From positions 6,498-70,497 of the forward strand of contig MNQK01000032.1 of assembly GCA_001915385.1 (NCBI GenBank): 64,000 nucleotides of DNA. The letters are read 5' to 3'. The notes under the pieces were generated by a model. That model had not been told where the DNA came from and ran no database searches. It saw only the letters and a program-made list of their open reading frames with translations. Source of the DNA: Bacteroidales bacterium 52_46 (lineage in GTDB: Bacteria > Bacteroidota > Bacteroidia > Bacteroidales > Muribaculaceae). Position 1 is the first letter of the stretch. Each line of letters begins with the position of its first letter. Positions 25,405 through 34,410 of this stretch are shown here, one piece after another. Position numbers and translations under genes: made by a program.

Positions 25405-25543
25405 GGGTGTTGTAAAACTTCAAAAGTAGGGATACACGGTCTGTGCGTCTGGAAAGCACACATTGATTATCAGTGAATTATCAGATGCACAGACAGTACA
25501 AACCTACTTCGTAGACAGGAATTTAGCAGTTTTACAACGCCCT
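25405..25543. repeat. Dispersed repeat, family D, with terminal inverted repeats
   Basis: It begins gggtgttgtaaaac (25405-25418) and ends gttttacaacgccc (25529-25542), inverted copies with one mismatch, and includes cacggtctgtgcgtc. It resembles 1053-1140. At about 140 bases with terminal inverted repeats it could be a small MITE-like element. It lies directly upstream of a GLPGLI gene. Confidence 0.7.
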
Positions 25544-25558
25544 CATAATCACATTTTT

Positions 25559-26389
25559 ATGAGAAAAATCTGTTTTATGTTATTTGCATTGCTTGCACTT
25601 TGTGTGCAAGGTCAGCACTTTGAAGGAGAATACGGCAATACTCCTGTCAGAATGTCAGAAAAAATGCCGCTTGATACCAGTTACATTGAGTGCATCTATT
25701 CATACCGGATTTACGACCCTGTAAAAGACGAAGATCAAGAAACATACCAAATACTTGAAATAGGTAAGAATAAAAGTAAATTTGCTTCATACGGATATTA
25801 TCGAATTGATTCTATAATTGACAGAGAGTATCCTAATGGCCTGACATTAGCCCAATATGGGAAACTAAGTATAGCGAATAAGCCTAAGCCGGGAGCTGTA
25901 ATAAAAGATTTGAAATCAGGCACACTTGAATTAATCGGGAAAATTTTTATGGATAACTATGTCTATGATGAACCTGTCCCTCAGATGAAATGGGTGCTTG
26001 GTAAAGAAACACAAAAGATATGCGGATACAATTGCAATAAAGCGACTGCAACATTTCGTGGCCGCAATTGGACAGCATGGTATTGCGATTTACCAATCAG
26101 TAACGGGCCGTGGAAATTTGGTAATCTGCCAGGGTTAATTCTCAAAATAGAAGATGATGACCACGAGCATATTTTTGAAGCAATCAGTATCAGAAAAAGT
26201 AAAAACATTTTCTCCCTTCACAAAAGAAACTATCTGAAAACGACCCGTAAAAGATATGACAAGGCGCTTGCCGACTTCAATTTACATCCCGGAGATTTCA
26301 TCTCGGGCACACCTGTTTTGCTCAAAAGGAAAGATGGGAAGCCTATACCAAATAACCGCCTGTTCTTCAATCCGATTGAAAAGGAGTAG
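25559..26389 (+). CDS. GLPGLI-family secreted protein (copy 1)
   Basis: The 276-residue product has a signal peptide (MRKICFMLFALLALCVQGQ) and the family-defining G-N-L-P-G-L-I-L-K-I segment near residue 185, after CNKATATFRGRNWTAWY. GLPGLI proteins are exported Bacteroidetes proteins of unknown function, usually encoded beside a SusC/TonB-receptor-like outer-membrane protein, as here. An upstream in-frame ATG lies inside the repeat element and is rejected. It is a tandem paralogue of 26487-27329, with the same C-terminal KDGKPIPNNRLFFNPIEKE. Confidence 0.9.
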   Translation: MRKICFMLFALLALCVQGQHFEGEYGNTPVRMSEKMPLDTSYIECIYSYRIYDPVKDEDQETYQILEIGKNKSKFASYGYYRIDSIIDREYPNGLTLAQYGKLSIANKPKPGAVIKDLKSGTLELIGKIFMDNYVYDEPVPQMKWVLGKETQKICGYNCNKATATFRGRNWTAWYCDLPISNGPWKFGNLPGLILKIEDDDHEHIFEAISIRKSKNIFSLHKRNYLKTTRKRYDKALADFNLHPGDFISGTPVLLKRKDGKPIPNNRLFFNPIEKE

Positions 26390-26435
26390 ACCGCGTCAGC
26401 TAAATTCCGCTTTTTATTTATGAATTTATTATGGC

Positions 26436-26443
26436 TATTTTTG
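26436..26443 (+). promoter_or_regulatory. -7 box between the two GLPGLI genes
   Basis: TATTTTTG (TAnnTTTG) lies 43 bases before the second GLPGLI start, so this copy and the downstream outer-membrane gene may be transcribed independently. Confidence 0.45.
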
Positions 26444-26486
26444 CGACATCTTCTATCGGTCAATTCATCATCACAATCACATTGCT

Positions 26487-27329
26487 ATGAAAAAAATATA
26501 TTTACTATTACTTGCTATAACTTGTATTTGCGTTCAAGCCCAGACTTATACCGGCGATGGCAACAGGCCTGCCCGGCTTGCTGAAAAAATACCACTTGAC
26601 ACCAGCTACATTGAATGTATATATTCGCATAAAATTTATGACCCGGTATGGGATGATGTCCGCGAATATTTCAAGATACTAGAAATCGGTCATAATTTCA
26701 GCCAATACACCTCATACGGTGCATATTGGATGGACTCTATAGTCAAAAATGATTATCCCGACGGCATATCCGTGGCTAAACATTCGCGTCTAATCAGCCT
26801 GGCTGCCAAAACTAAAACATGGTCACTCGAAAGTTTAGTAAAAGACCTGCAATCAGGAATTCTTAAATCATACGATAAAGTTTTCATGGATTATTACGTC
26901 TACGAAGAGCCCTCTCCTCAAATACAATGGAAACTTGGCGAGGAAACTCAGGTGATTTGTGGATATAAATGTAATAAAGCAACCGCATCTTTCCGAGGAC
27001 GCAACTGGACTGCCTGGTATAGTGAAAAAATACCGCTCAACAACGGACCCTGGAAATTTGGAAATCTCCCCGGACTGATTCTCAAAATCGAGGATGATGA
27101 CCATGAACATATTTTTGAAGCAATCAGTATACGAAATAGTAACAATGACTTCAGATTAATCAATTTACATTATATAAGGACGACACGCGAGAAATTCAAC
27201 AAAGCTCTTTCAGAATACAAATTGAATCCCGGAGATTTTGTTACAGGCTCACCTATTCTACTCAAAAATAAGGATGGGAAGCCTATACCCAATAACCGCC
27301 TGTTCTTCAATCCGATTGAAAAGGAGTAG
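26487..27329 (+). CDS. GLPGLI-family secreted protein (copy 2)
   Basis: The 280-residue product has a signal peptide (MKKIYLLLLAITCICVQAQ) and the same fold as copy 1, with CNKATASFRGRNWTAWY, GNLPGLILKIEDDDHEHIF and an identical C-terminal FNPIEKE. The near-identical patches alternate with divergent loops, which suggests an old duplication with some gene conversion. It ends 26 bases before the outer-membrane protein gene and is probably co-expressed with it. Function unknown; a chaperone or ligand role for the partner is a guess. Confidence 0.9.
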   Translation: MKKIYLLLLAITCICVQAQTYTGDGNRPARLAEKIPLDTSYIECIYSHKIYDPVWDDVREYFKILEIGHNFSQYTSYGAYWMDSIVKNDYPDGISVAKHSRLISLAAKTKTWSLESLVKDLQSGILKSYDKVFMDYYVYEEPSPQIQWKLGEETQVICGYKCNKATASFRGRNWTAWYSEKIPLNNGPWKFGNLPGLILKIEDDDHEHIFEAISIRNSNNDFRLINLHYIRTTREKFNKALSEYKLNPGDFVTGSPILLKNKDGKPIPNNRLFFNPIEKE

Positions 27330-27355
27330 ACCGCGACATAATATCTAATATAACG

Positions 27356-29983
27356 TTGAAAAGATACTTACTGATATTGCTTTTTCTTATTCCGTTTTTT
27401 GCTGCCGATTGCCAGGCGACAGCGACCGATGCTGTCGTTCTCACCGGCTCGGTCAAGGAACGCGGCGGGGAGCCAGTGGCCGGAGTAATCATCACGGTAA
27501 AAAATCGGGAGGAAAAGAACGTAGCCTACACGTCGACCGGTGCCACCGGAACGTTCTCCCTCTCCTACCCCGGTACTCTGACCGAGGGCACAATACAATT
27601 TTCCTGCATAGGCTACCAAAAGCTCGTCATACCTCTCGGCCAATTCAAGAACGGCTCAGAACACACTCTCACGGAGGAGGCATTCGCGCTGAAAGAGGTA
27701 ACGGTAAAGGCGCCCCCGATAAGCGTACGGGGTGACACGCTTACCTACGACGTCAACTCATTCCGCGACGCCTCCGACCGCTCTATCGAGGATATCATAA
27801 AGAAGCTGCCCGGCATAAAGGTCAACGACGACGGACGAATATATTACAATGGGGAATCAATCAACAAATTCTACATCGAGGGACTCGACCTTCTTTCGGG
27901 ACGATATGCCCTCGCGAGCCGCAACATCTCGGCCGACGACGTGGCCGCAGTAAATATCTACGAGAACCATCAGCCCAAAAAGGTGCTCCGCGACATCAAA
28001 TTCAGCGACAAAGCCGCCCTCAACCTGAAGCTAAAGAAACGCAGCATGCTGCGTCCGATAGGCTACGCGGTCGCCGGCACCGGCATTGATGCCGACGGAA
28101 AAATGCCGTGGCTCGGCGAACTATTCGGCATGCTCATATCGCCCCGCACACAGCTGCTGCTTTCGGCAAAAGGCAACAATACCGGCTCCTCCTACAGCAG
28201 CGAGACGACATCGCTGACCGAAAGCGACAACTACGAACAGACAACAGCAGCCGGAATCTATTCCGACACCCCTTTCGGCACAGCTCCCATCTCCTCATCA
28301 CGCTATTACGACAACCGCTCGGTCGCGACATCGGTAAATGCATTGACCCATATCGGAAAAAACTCCACACTTAATTTTATCGCCGACTATACCGACGACT
28401 ATTTCGAATACGGCAACAGCCGGTCGGTGACATACGCCACCGGCGACGACGAGAGTGTGGAAATCAGCGAATCGTCCGACTCCGAGCCTCACCTGCGCGA
28501 GGCCAAATTAAAGCTCAATCTCGAGAACAACGCCGACGGAAAATACATTTCCGACAAACTCTCACTGACCGGTCATTTCAAGTCCAACGGTTACGGCATT
28601 CAAAACGACCGTAGCATACTGGAGCGCGTAAAGGTCAGGGATTACAATGTCAGCAACCGGTTCGAGGGGATATTCAGGGTGTCGGGCCACGTACTTGAAT
28701 TCAAATCCGACACTTGGGCGGCCAACACACCGGTAGCGCGGCTGACAGCCGTAGCCGACGGCGTGGATATAGTATCGCAGAATGTCGAGGGCTGCCACAT
28801 ACGCAACCATGAGGATTTCGGCTATTCGTGGATGATCAACTCCCGCTCGCATATAGGCGTACGGACTGCCTTCGACTTCGAATACGACACGTTCCGGTCG
28901 ATTGACGGCCTCGGGGTCCCGGTGAAAAGCAACGACGTCAGCGGATACAGGATAACCACCGGCATCGAGCCGTTTTACCAGTACAGGTCGGCTGGGGGCG
29001 TACTGCTCAACATTTCCGTGCCGCTTACTCTCGACAACCTCAGATACCGCGACGTGACTGACGACCGGCGATTTCCGACCGACCGATTTGATGTGAATTT
29101 CAAAGCGAGCATCAACTACACTACTCCGTTCAACATGAAGACCGCGCTGTCCGTGGGGCGCAACAGCCGCCTCGGAGGCATTTCCGACTATATTGTAAAT
29201 CCGGTATCCGTCACTTTCCGTCAGAGCAACGTGTTGGGCTCGGGCAGCCTCAACGAACGCAACAACTGGTATGCGCGCTGCAACCTCTCCCACCGAAACG
29301 TCATCGAGGGGATTTTTTCATCGGCCTCGTTCATGTTCATGCGCACCAACTCCAACCGCATCGGAAGCCTCGACATCAACGACGGTGACGACATCACATC
29401 CTCCTACAAAAGAGCCGACAACAAAACCAATCTCTTCAACGGCAACATCTCCGTTTCAAAGAAAATATTCAGCTGGAACACCTCTTTCTCCATCGAAGGC
29501 AACTATGAATACCTGCAAAAAGACCTGATACGACAGGACCGTGCCGTCGGCATGAGCATGAACAACTACGGTTGCCGAGTCGGTATCAACAGCAATCCGC
29601 TGGGTAATTATCTCATAATGGATTTAGAGATAAATTACTCATATTCCGTACAAAAGATAGCGAGTTTCGGATTGAACAACCATTCCGACCAGACCTCCCT
29701 GAGTTTTTCGCTCGCCACGCATCCTGTAAAAAGTATCGAAATCAGCACAAAGGGATATTTCAACCGCAGTAATGTAGGCAACGACATCTATAAGAACAGC
29801 CTGTTTCTCGATGCAAACATAAGATACACACCGGTAAAGTCGCTCGACATCGAACTTTCAGCCCGCAATCTTACCAACACGCGCCACTACAGCTATTCCT
29901 ACATCAAGGATTCCGACATCTACCGCTACTCCTTCCGCCTGCGTCCGCTCGAACTTCTCCTCTCCCTCAAATATTCATTCTGA
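27356..29983 (+). CDS. TonB-dependent-receptor-like outer-membrane beta-barrel protein
   Basis: The 875-residue protein uses a TTG start that gives a clean signal peptide (KRYLLILLFLIPFFAADCQA). Residues about 27-110 form a carboxypeptidase-regulatory-like beta-sandwich (VLTGSVKERGGEPVAGVIIT), then a plug-like region (DIIKKLPGIKVNDDGRIYYN, NIYENHQPKKVL), then a long barrel of alternating strands that ends in Phe. This is the CarboxypepD_reg/TonB-receptor-like type that is commonly paired with GLPGLI proteins. The substrate is unknown. An export or adhesion role rather than import is possible, since no TonB box is obvious. Confidence 0.85.
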   Translation: MKRYLLILLFLIPFFAADCQATATDAVVLTGSVKERGGEPVAGVIITVKNREEKNVAYTSTGATGTFSLSYPGTLTEGTIQFSCIGYQKLVIPLGQFKNGSEHTLTEEAFALKEVTVKAPPISVRGDTLTYDVNSFRDASDRSIEDIIKKLPGIKVNDDGRIYYNGESINKFYIEGLDLLSGRYALASRNISADDVAAVNIYENHQPKKVLRDIKFSDKAALNLKLKKRSMLRPIGYAVAGTGIDADGKMPWLGELFGMLISPRTQLLLSAKGNNTGSSYSSETTSLTESDNYEQTTAAGIYSDTPFGTAPISSSRYYDNRSVATSVNALTHIGKNSTLNFIADYTDDYFEYGNSRSVTYATGDDESVEISESSDSEPHLREAKLKLNLENNADGKYISDKLSLTGHFKSNGYGIQNDRSILERVKVRDYNVSNRFEGIFRVSGHVLEFKSDTWAANTPVARLTAVADGVDIVSQNVEGCHIRNHEDFGYSWMINSRSHIGVRTAFDFEYDTFRSIDGLGVPVKSNDVSGYRITTGIEPFYQYRSAGGVLLNISVPLTLDNLRYRDVTDDRRFPTDRFDVNFKASINYTTPFNMKTALSVGRNSRLGGISDYIVNPVSVTFRQSNVLGSGSLNERNNWYARCNLSHRNVIEGIFSSASFMFMRTNSNRIGSLDINDGDDITSSYKRADNKTNLFNGNISVSKKIFSWNTSFSIEGNYEYLQKDLIRQDRAVGMSMNNYGCRVGINSNPLGNYLIMDLEINYSYSVQKIASFGLNNHSDQTSLSFSLATHPVKSIEISTKGYFNRSNVGNDIYKNSLFLDANIRYTPVKSLDIELSARNLTNTRHYSYSYIKDSDIYRYSFRLRPLELLLSLKYSF

Positions 29984-30029
29984 AAGATTATCTTATAACA
30001 ATAAGTTATCTAAAACATACCATAAACAG

Positions 30030-30064
30030 CAAGGAAGAGCCCGGAATTGCCGGACTCCTCCTTG
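30030..30064. terminator. Bidirectional terminator between convergent genes
   Basis: A 15-base stem, caaggaagagcccgg against ccggactcctccttg, with two imperfect pairs and a 5-base loop, lies between the outer-membrane gene (plus) and the lipoprotein gene (minus). Confidence 0.65.
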
Positions 30065-30091
30065 TATTAAATTATGGGGTATAGATTTCTA

Positions 30092-30520
30092 TTAAAGGAA
30101 ATCTTCCATGCTCATGCCGGTGCCGTCGGTAATTTTCTTTGCCAGTTTCAGCAATTTTTCTCCGTTAGCTGCGCCAAGCTCTTCATCATCGGCCTTTTCA
30201 ACAATATTCATGGCTTCTTCCATATATTTATATTTGCTCTCGATTTTTTCAGATTTTTCCTGAATCTTTTTGAGTTTGTCCATATCGCCACTATTTAAAG
30301 CTTCCTTGGCTTCTTTAGCTACGGGGAGAGCCTCGTCGAATGCCGCATCGGCATAATCAAGAAGTGTAGAGTAATCAGCTTCGGTAAGCTGGTCGCCGTT
30401 GTTGTATTTTTCGATGATTTTGCCTACGCTTTCGTTGCTGGGACCGCCGCTGCAGGAGGTGAGCATGGTCATTGATACGATTACTGCGAGTGCGAAGAAT
30501 GCTGAAAATAACTTTTTCAT
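30092..30520 (-). CDS. Small helical lipoprotein (a)
   Basis: The 142-residue product has a lipoprotein signal ending in L-T-S-C (Cys23) and a highly charged, helix-rich mature part (DEALPVAKEAKEALNSGDMD, KKIQEKSEKIESKYKYMEEA) likely to form a helical bundle. It is followed upstream by a second lipoprotein, 30607-31125, with related length and layout; both contain a K-x-N-x-G segment then a DYA-type motif (LLDYADAAFDEA against DYADALEYAEIY). They look like a diverged tandem pair. No function is known. Confidence 0.75.
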   Translation of the reverse strand: MKKLFSAFFALAVIVSMTMLTSCSGGPSNESVGKIIEKYNNGDQLTEADYSTLLDYADAAFDEALPVAKEAKEALNSGDMDKLKKIQEKSEKIESKYKYMEEAMNIVEKADDEELGAANGEKLLKLAKKITDGTGMSMEDFL

Positions 30521-30606
30521 TGCTTGTAATTTTAATTGGTTTATAAATAGGTTATTATAGTTTGTGCGGTTAAACGGTATTCCTTCTTATGAGAAATGAA
30601 GGGGCG

Positions 30607-31125
30607 TCATTTCTTGCCGATTTGGTCGTAGCTGAGCACGAGGGCTTCGAAGCGTGCGCGGTTGTCGTCGTTCATCGGCACAAGTCCGCCTTCGGTCTTG
30701 TCGAGAGCGGCAGCCTGATAGAGTATCTGTATCAGTTCGGCATTGTAGGGATATTCCTTTTCCACATCCTTGATGGCACTCTCGGCGGCATCGTGCTTCG
30801 ATTTGTCGTCGGAGGTCAGCGCCGCTACGTTGTCGGCAGTCAAAGTTAAGTAAATTTCCGCATATTCCAAAGCATCAGCGTAATCAATATTGTTGATTGC
30901 CGGTCCCTGATTGAATTTTGCTATTATTCTTTCGGCCTTTGTATTGTCAGGCACGGGTATTTCGGGTTCGGGGACCTCTTCGCCGGGTGTCGCGATGGAA
31001 TCTGCGGCCTCGGTCTGTTCCGATTTACCGGCGTCACCGGCATTGTCAGATTTTTTATTGATAAGGTCACAGCTCGTAAAAATAGCCGGCAGCACTACTG
31101 CAATGGCAAGTAATATCTTTTTCAT
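30607..31125 (-). CDS. Small helical lipoprotein (b)
   Basis: The 172-residue product starts MKKILLAIAVVLPAIFTSC at 31125, a lipoprotein signal with Cys19; a longer frame from 31185 would bury this signal and is rejected. After an acidic, Pro-rich linker (about residues 30-60) comes a helical domain with AKFNQGPAINNIDYADALEYAEI and a C-terminal ARFEALVLSYDQIGKK. It resembles 30092-30520 in plan. Probably anchored in the outer membrane or facing the periplasm. Function unknown. Confidence 0.75.
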   Translation of the reverse strand: MKKILLAIAVVLPAIFTSCDLINKKSDNAGDAGKSEQTEAADSIATPGEEVPEPEIPVPDNTKAERIIAKFNQGPAINNIDYADALEYAEIYLTLTADNVAALTSDDKSKHDAAESAIKDVEKEYPYNAELIQILYQAAALDKTEGGLVPMNDDNRARFEALVLSYDQIGKK

Positions 31126-31223
31126 AAATAATTCTGTTTGTTTTTTAGGACAGCACACCGGGGCAGTCGTATTAGCATAGATCAAACGGATTTATGCGGT
31201 TCAGTACAATGCTTTTAACTTAA

Positions 31224-31481
31224 TGTTGTGACGTCCGCAGGACGTCGATTATTCGTAACCGTGTACGCCGGAGCGTAGCGCAGGCGTGCGCGGTAAGACG
31301 GCATTAAGCAACTGGCGTCTGAAGGACGCCGATTTACAACACCTTCATTTATAGTAAACAACCGGTAACTATGTAAATCGGCGTCCTCCGGACGCCACCG
31401 GTTATTTGGTGATTACTCCCCGCATGCCTTCGTTTCACTTCGGCATACGGGATTACGAATAATCAGCGTCTTACAGACGCC
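31224..31481. repeat. Large nested palindrome built of family-B repeats
   Basis: The left half (gacgtccgcaggacgtc, then gattattcgtaacc and an acgccggagcgtagcgcagg-type segment) is mirrored by the right half (ggcatacgggattacgaata, then cagcgtcttacagacgcc). Inside lies a second mirrored pair, ggcgtctgaaggacgcc and ggcgtcctccggacgcc. The spacer from 31126 to 31573 holds this and no gene. Confidence 0.8.
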
Positions 31482-31573
31482 TCAATGCGTCGCATTTCTT
31501 AACGCTAACTGCATAGTGTACGGCCCTGTAATGTTCGAATCAAATGAATTTTGCGTTTGCTTTAATAAAAAAC

Positions 31574-31608
31574 AATGTCGGGAAAATGTTCATGATTTTC
31601 CCGACATT
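31574..31608 (-). terminator. Terminator of the etf/acyl-CoA dehydrogenase operon
   Basis: The stem aatgtcgggaaaat / attttcccgacatt is perfect over 14 pairs with a 7-base loop, and on the minus strand it is followed by gttttttatt. It lies 29 bases past the dehydrogenase stop. Confidence 0.85.
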
Positions 31609-31636
31609 ATGTATTATGAAACCATTCGGCTATGGT

Positions 31637-33343
31637 TTACGCTTTGTATACCTCAAGCAGGCAGGGGCAGAAATTAGCGATGAATTCCACATGTTTCTCT
31701 ACCTCGGCGCGGGCGATATTGCCGTAGACGATAGCGCTCTTGGTCATCGACTCGCTGTTGTAGCGCGAAGCGTCGGTGATGAGGAGGTACGACATGATGA
31801 TGTTGCCGGCCATCTCGACGAGGCGACGTGCCATGAAGTCGGTGAAGGCGGGGTCGTTGACCTCGTTGACTTTGGCGATAGCTGCCTGATATTTTGCAAC
31901 GAGACCGGTAAGCATCTCCTTGACGGGAGCAAGTTTCTCGCTCACTTCCATCTTTGCGTACTCTTCCATGAGAGCAGCGTAGGTGCCGGTGGTGACGTGG
32001 CGGATGGCTGCCACTACCTGGAGCTGGGTCGTACCTTCATAGATTGAAGTGATACGTGCGTCGCGGTATACGCGCTCGCATGCGTAATCCTTCATGAAGC
32101 CCGAGCCGCCGTGTATCTGGATGCAGTCGTAGGCGTTCTGGTTGCAGTATTCGCTCGAAAGACCCTTTGCAAGCGGAGTGCAGGCATCGGCATATTTGCG
32201 GTAGAGCTTGAGCTCGGCTTTCTCCTCGGGAGTGAGCTTGCGCTCTTTCTCGATATCCTCGTATGCCTTGTAGAGGTCGACGTAGCGTGAAGTCTCGTAA
32301 AGGAGGCAGCGCGAAGCGTCGAGTTTTGCCTTCATTACTGCGAGCATCTCATACACTGCGGGGAACTCGATGATAGCCTTGCCGAACTGCATACGCTCTT
32401 TGGCATAGCCGAGAGCCTCGCGGTAAGCGATTTCGCTCACACCTACCGACTGGGCGGCGATGCCGAGACGTGCGCCGTTCATAAGCGCCATCACGTATTT
32501 GATGAGACCCATACGGCGAGAGCCGCAGAGTTCGCAGGGAGCGTTCTTGTAGACGAGCTCGCAGGTGGGTGAACCCTTGATACCCATCTTGTTCTCGATG
32601 CGGCGTACGGTCACACCGCCGTTGCGCTTGTCGTAGATGAACATCGAGAGGCCGCGGCCGTCCTTTGTGCCATCTTCCGAGCGTGCAAGCACGAGGTGGA
32701 TGTCGGAGTCACCGTTGGTGATGAAGCGTTTTACGCCGTTGAGCACCCATGAGCCGTCCTCTTTCTGAGTGGCTTTGAGCATTACCGACTGGAGGTCGGA
32801 ACCCGCATCGGGTTCGGTAAGGTCCATCGACATGGTCTCGCCCTCGCATACGCGGGGGATGTAGCGCTGCTTCTGGTCCTCGTCGGCAAACTCATAGATA
32901 GTCTCGGCGCAGTCCTGCAGGCCCCAGAGGTTCTCGAAACCTGTATCGGCGCGGCTGACGATGTCGGCTGCCATGATATAGGGAGTGATGGGGAAGTTGA
33001 GACCGCCCAGACGACGGGGCATCGACATGCCCATCAGGCCGGCCTTACGGCATGCCTCGAGGTTTTCCTTGGTCTTGTCGGCATATACGACACGGCCGTT
33101 CTCCACGTGGGGACCCTGATGGTCTACATCCTCGGCATTGCCCGCGATGATTTCACCGCAAAGGTCGCCGACGATTTCGAGCACCTTGTCGTAGTTGTCC
33201 ATAGCGTCCTCGAAATCGAGGGGAGCGTCGTCATATTTTTCTGCATCAGCATAGCCGCGCTCCTTGAGCTCGACAATCTTCTTCATCAACGGATGAGAAA
33301 GATGCTGCTTTAAATCGGGATTATCGGTATAAAAATTAGCCAT
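31637..33343 (-). CDS. Acyl-CoA dehydrogenase family protein
   Basis: The 568-residue flavoprotein has the family pattern MDLTEPDAGSDLQ, an FITNGDSD segment, RLGIAAQSVGVSEIAY, QFGKAI, IHGGSGFMKDY and YEGTTQLQ containing the catalytic Glu. It is about 180 residues longer than the classic enzyme, with a C-terminal helical extension as in the long bacterial acyl-CoA dehydrogenases. It oxidises an acyl-CoA to the enoyl-CoA and passes electrons to the ETF encoded just upstream (33353-35283). The chain length used is not evident. The operon ends with a strong terminator. Confidence 0.92.
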   Translation of the reverse strand: MANFYTDNPDLKQHLSHPLMKKIVELKERGYADAEKYDDAPLDFEDAMDNYDKVLEIVGDLCGEIIAGNAEDVDHQGPHVENGRVVYADKTKENLEACRKAGLMGMSMPRRLGGLNFPITPYIMAADIVSRADTGFENLWGLQDCAETIYEFADEDQKQRYIPRVCEGETMSMDLTEPDAGSDLQSVMLKATQKEDGSWVLNGVKRFITNGDSDIHLVLARSEDGTKDGRGLSMFIYDKRNGGVTVRRIENKMGIKGSPTCELVYKNAPCELCGSRRMGLIKYVMALMNGARLGIAAQSVGVSEIAYREALGYAKERMQFGKAIIEFPAVYEMLAVMKAKLDASRCLLYETSRYVDLYKAYEDIEKERKLTPEEKAELKLYRKYADACTPLAKGLSSEYCNQNAYDCIQIHGGSGFMKDYACERVYRDARITSIYEGTTQLQVVAAIRHVTTGTYAALMEEYAKMEVSEKLAPVKEMLTGLVAKYQAAIAKVNEVNDPAFTDFMARRLVEMAGNIIMSYLLITDASRYNSESMTKSAIVYGNIARAEVEKHVEFIANFCPCLLEVYKA

Positions 33344-33352
33344 ATCGAGCTG

Positions 33353-34381
33353 TTATTTCGAGTTTTTCTTATAATATTTAATGAGTTTGGGGAGCACATC
33401 CTCTATATTGCCGGTTATGACATAGTCGGCAATAGTGTTGATGGGTGCGTTGGGGTCGTTGTTGACCGAGATGATAATCGAGCTCTCCTGCATGCCGGCG
33501 ATGTGCTGTATCTGGCCTGAAATACCGCAGGCGATGTAGAGCTTCGGACGTACGGTCACGCCGGTCTGTCCGATCTGGCGTTCGTGCTCGCAATAACCGG
33601 CGTCGACAGCCGCACGCGAAGCGCCTACTTCGGCACCGAGTGTGTTGGCAAGCTCATAGAGCAGGTCGAAGTTCTCTTTCGAGCCTACGCCATAGCCACC
33701 GGCCACGATGATGGGCGAATTCTTGATGTTGACCTTTGACTTCTCGATGTGACGGTCGATGATTTCAACCACGAAGTCGCTGTCGGAAACGTATTTTTTG
33801 GGGTCGAGGTCGATTACCTCAGCCTTGTGATTGGGATCGAACACCTCTTTTTTCATCACGCCCTCGCGCACGGTAGCCATCTGCGGACGGCATTCGGGGT
33901 TGACAATCGTAGCCACGATGTTGCCGCCGAAAGCGGGACGTATCTGATAGAGCAGGTCGGTATATTCCTTGCCGGTCTTGGGGTCCTTGTGGTCGCCGAT
34001 TTCGAGCGACGTACAGTCGGCGGTCAGACCGCTGTGGAGCGACGATGACACGCGGGGACCGAGGTCACGGCCGATGCAGGTAGCGCCCATGAGGCATATC
34101 TGCGGCTTGATTTCCTTGAACAGGTTGATGAGCACTGCGGCGTGAGGATTGGAAGTGTAGGGATAGAGGCGCGCGTCCTCAACCTTGTACACTACGTCGG
34201 CGCCGTAGGGAGCCACCTGTTTTTCCACATCCTTAAGGTTGTCGCCGATGACAAGCGCTTCGAGCTTCACTCCCAGACGGTCGGCGAGATGACGGCCTTT
34301 GGTAAGCAGTTCGAGGCTCACGTCGGCTACTTTGCCATCTTCATATTCGCAATATACGATAAGATTATTGTTGTCTGCCAT
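33353..34381 (-). CDS. etfA: Electron transfer flavoprotein alpha subunit
   Basis: The 342-residue protein has the N-terminal ETF domain and the C-terminal FAD-binding domain with GGYGVGSKENFDLLYELA, GASRAAVDAGYCEHERQIGQ and KLYIACGISGQIQHIAGM. It pairs with EtfB, encoded 29 bases upstream, and accepts electrons from the acyl-CoA dehydrogenase encoded 9 bases downstream. Length and motifs are standard. Confidence 0.96.
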   Translation of the reverse strand: MADNNNLIVYCEYEDGKVADVSLELLTKGRHLADRLGVKLEALVIGDNLKDVEKQVAPYGADVVYKVEDARLYPYTSNPHAAVLINLFKEIKPQICLMGATCIGRDLGPRVSSSLHSGLTADCTSLEIGDHKDPKTGKEYTDLLYQIRPAFGGNIVATIVNPECRPQMATVREGVMKKEVFDPNHKAEVIDLDPKKYVSDSDFVVEIIDRHIEKSKVNIKNSPIIVAGGYGVGSKENFDLLYELANTLGAEVGASRAAVDAGYCEHERQIGQTGVTVRPKLYIACGISGQIQHIAGMQESSIIISVNNDPNAPINTIADYVITGNIEDVLPKLIKYYKKNSK

Positions 34382-34410
34382 TTTCTTTAAATTGATTGAG
34401 GCGGCCGTTA

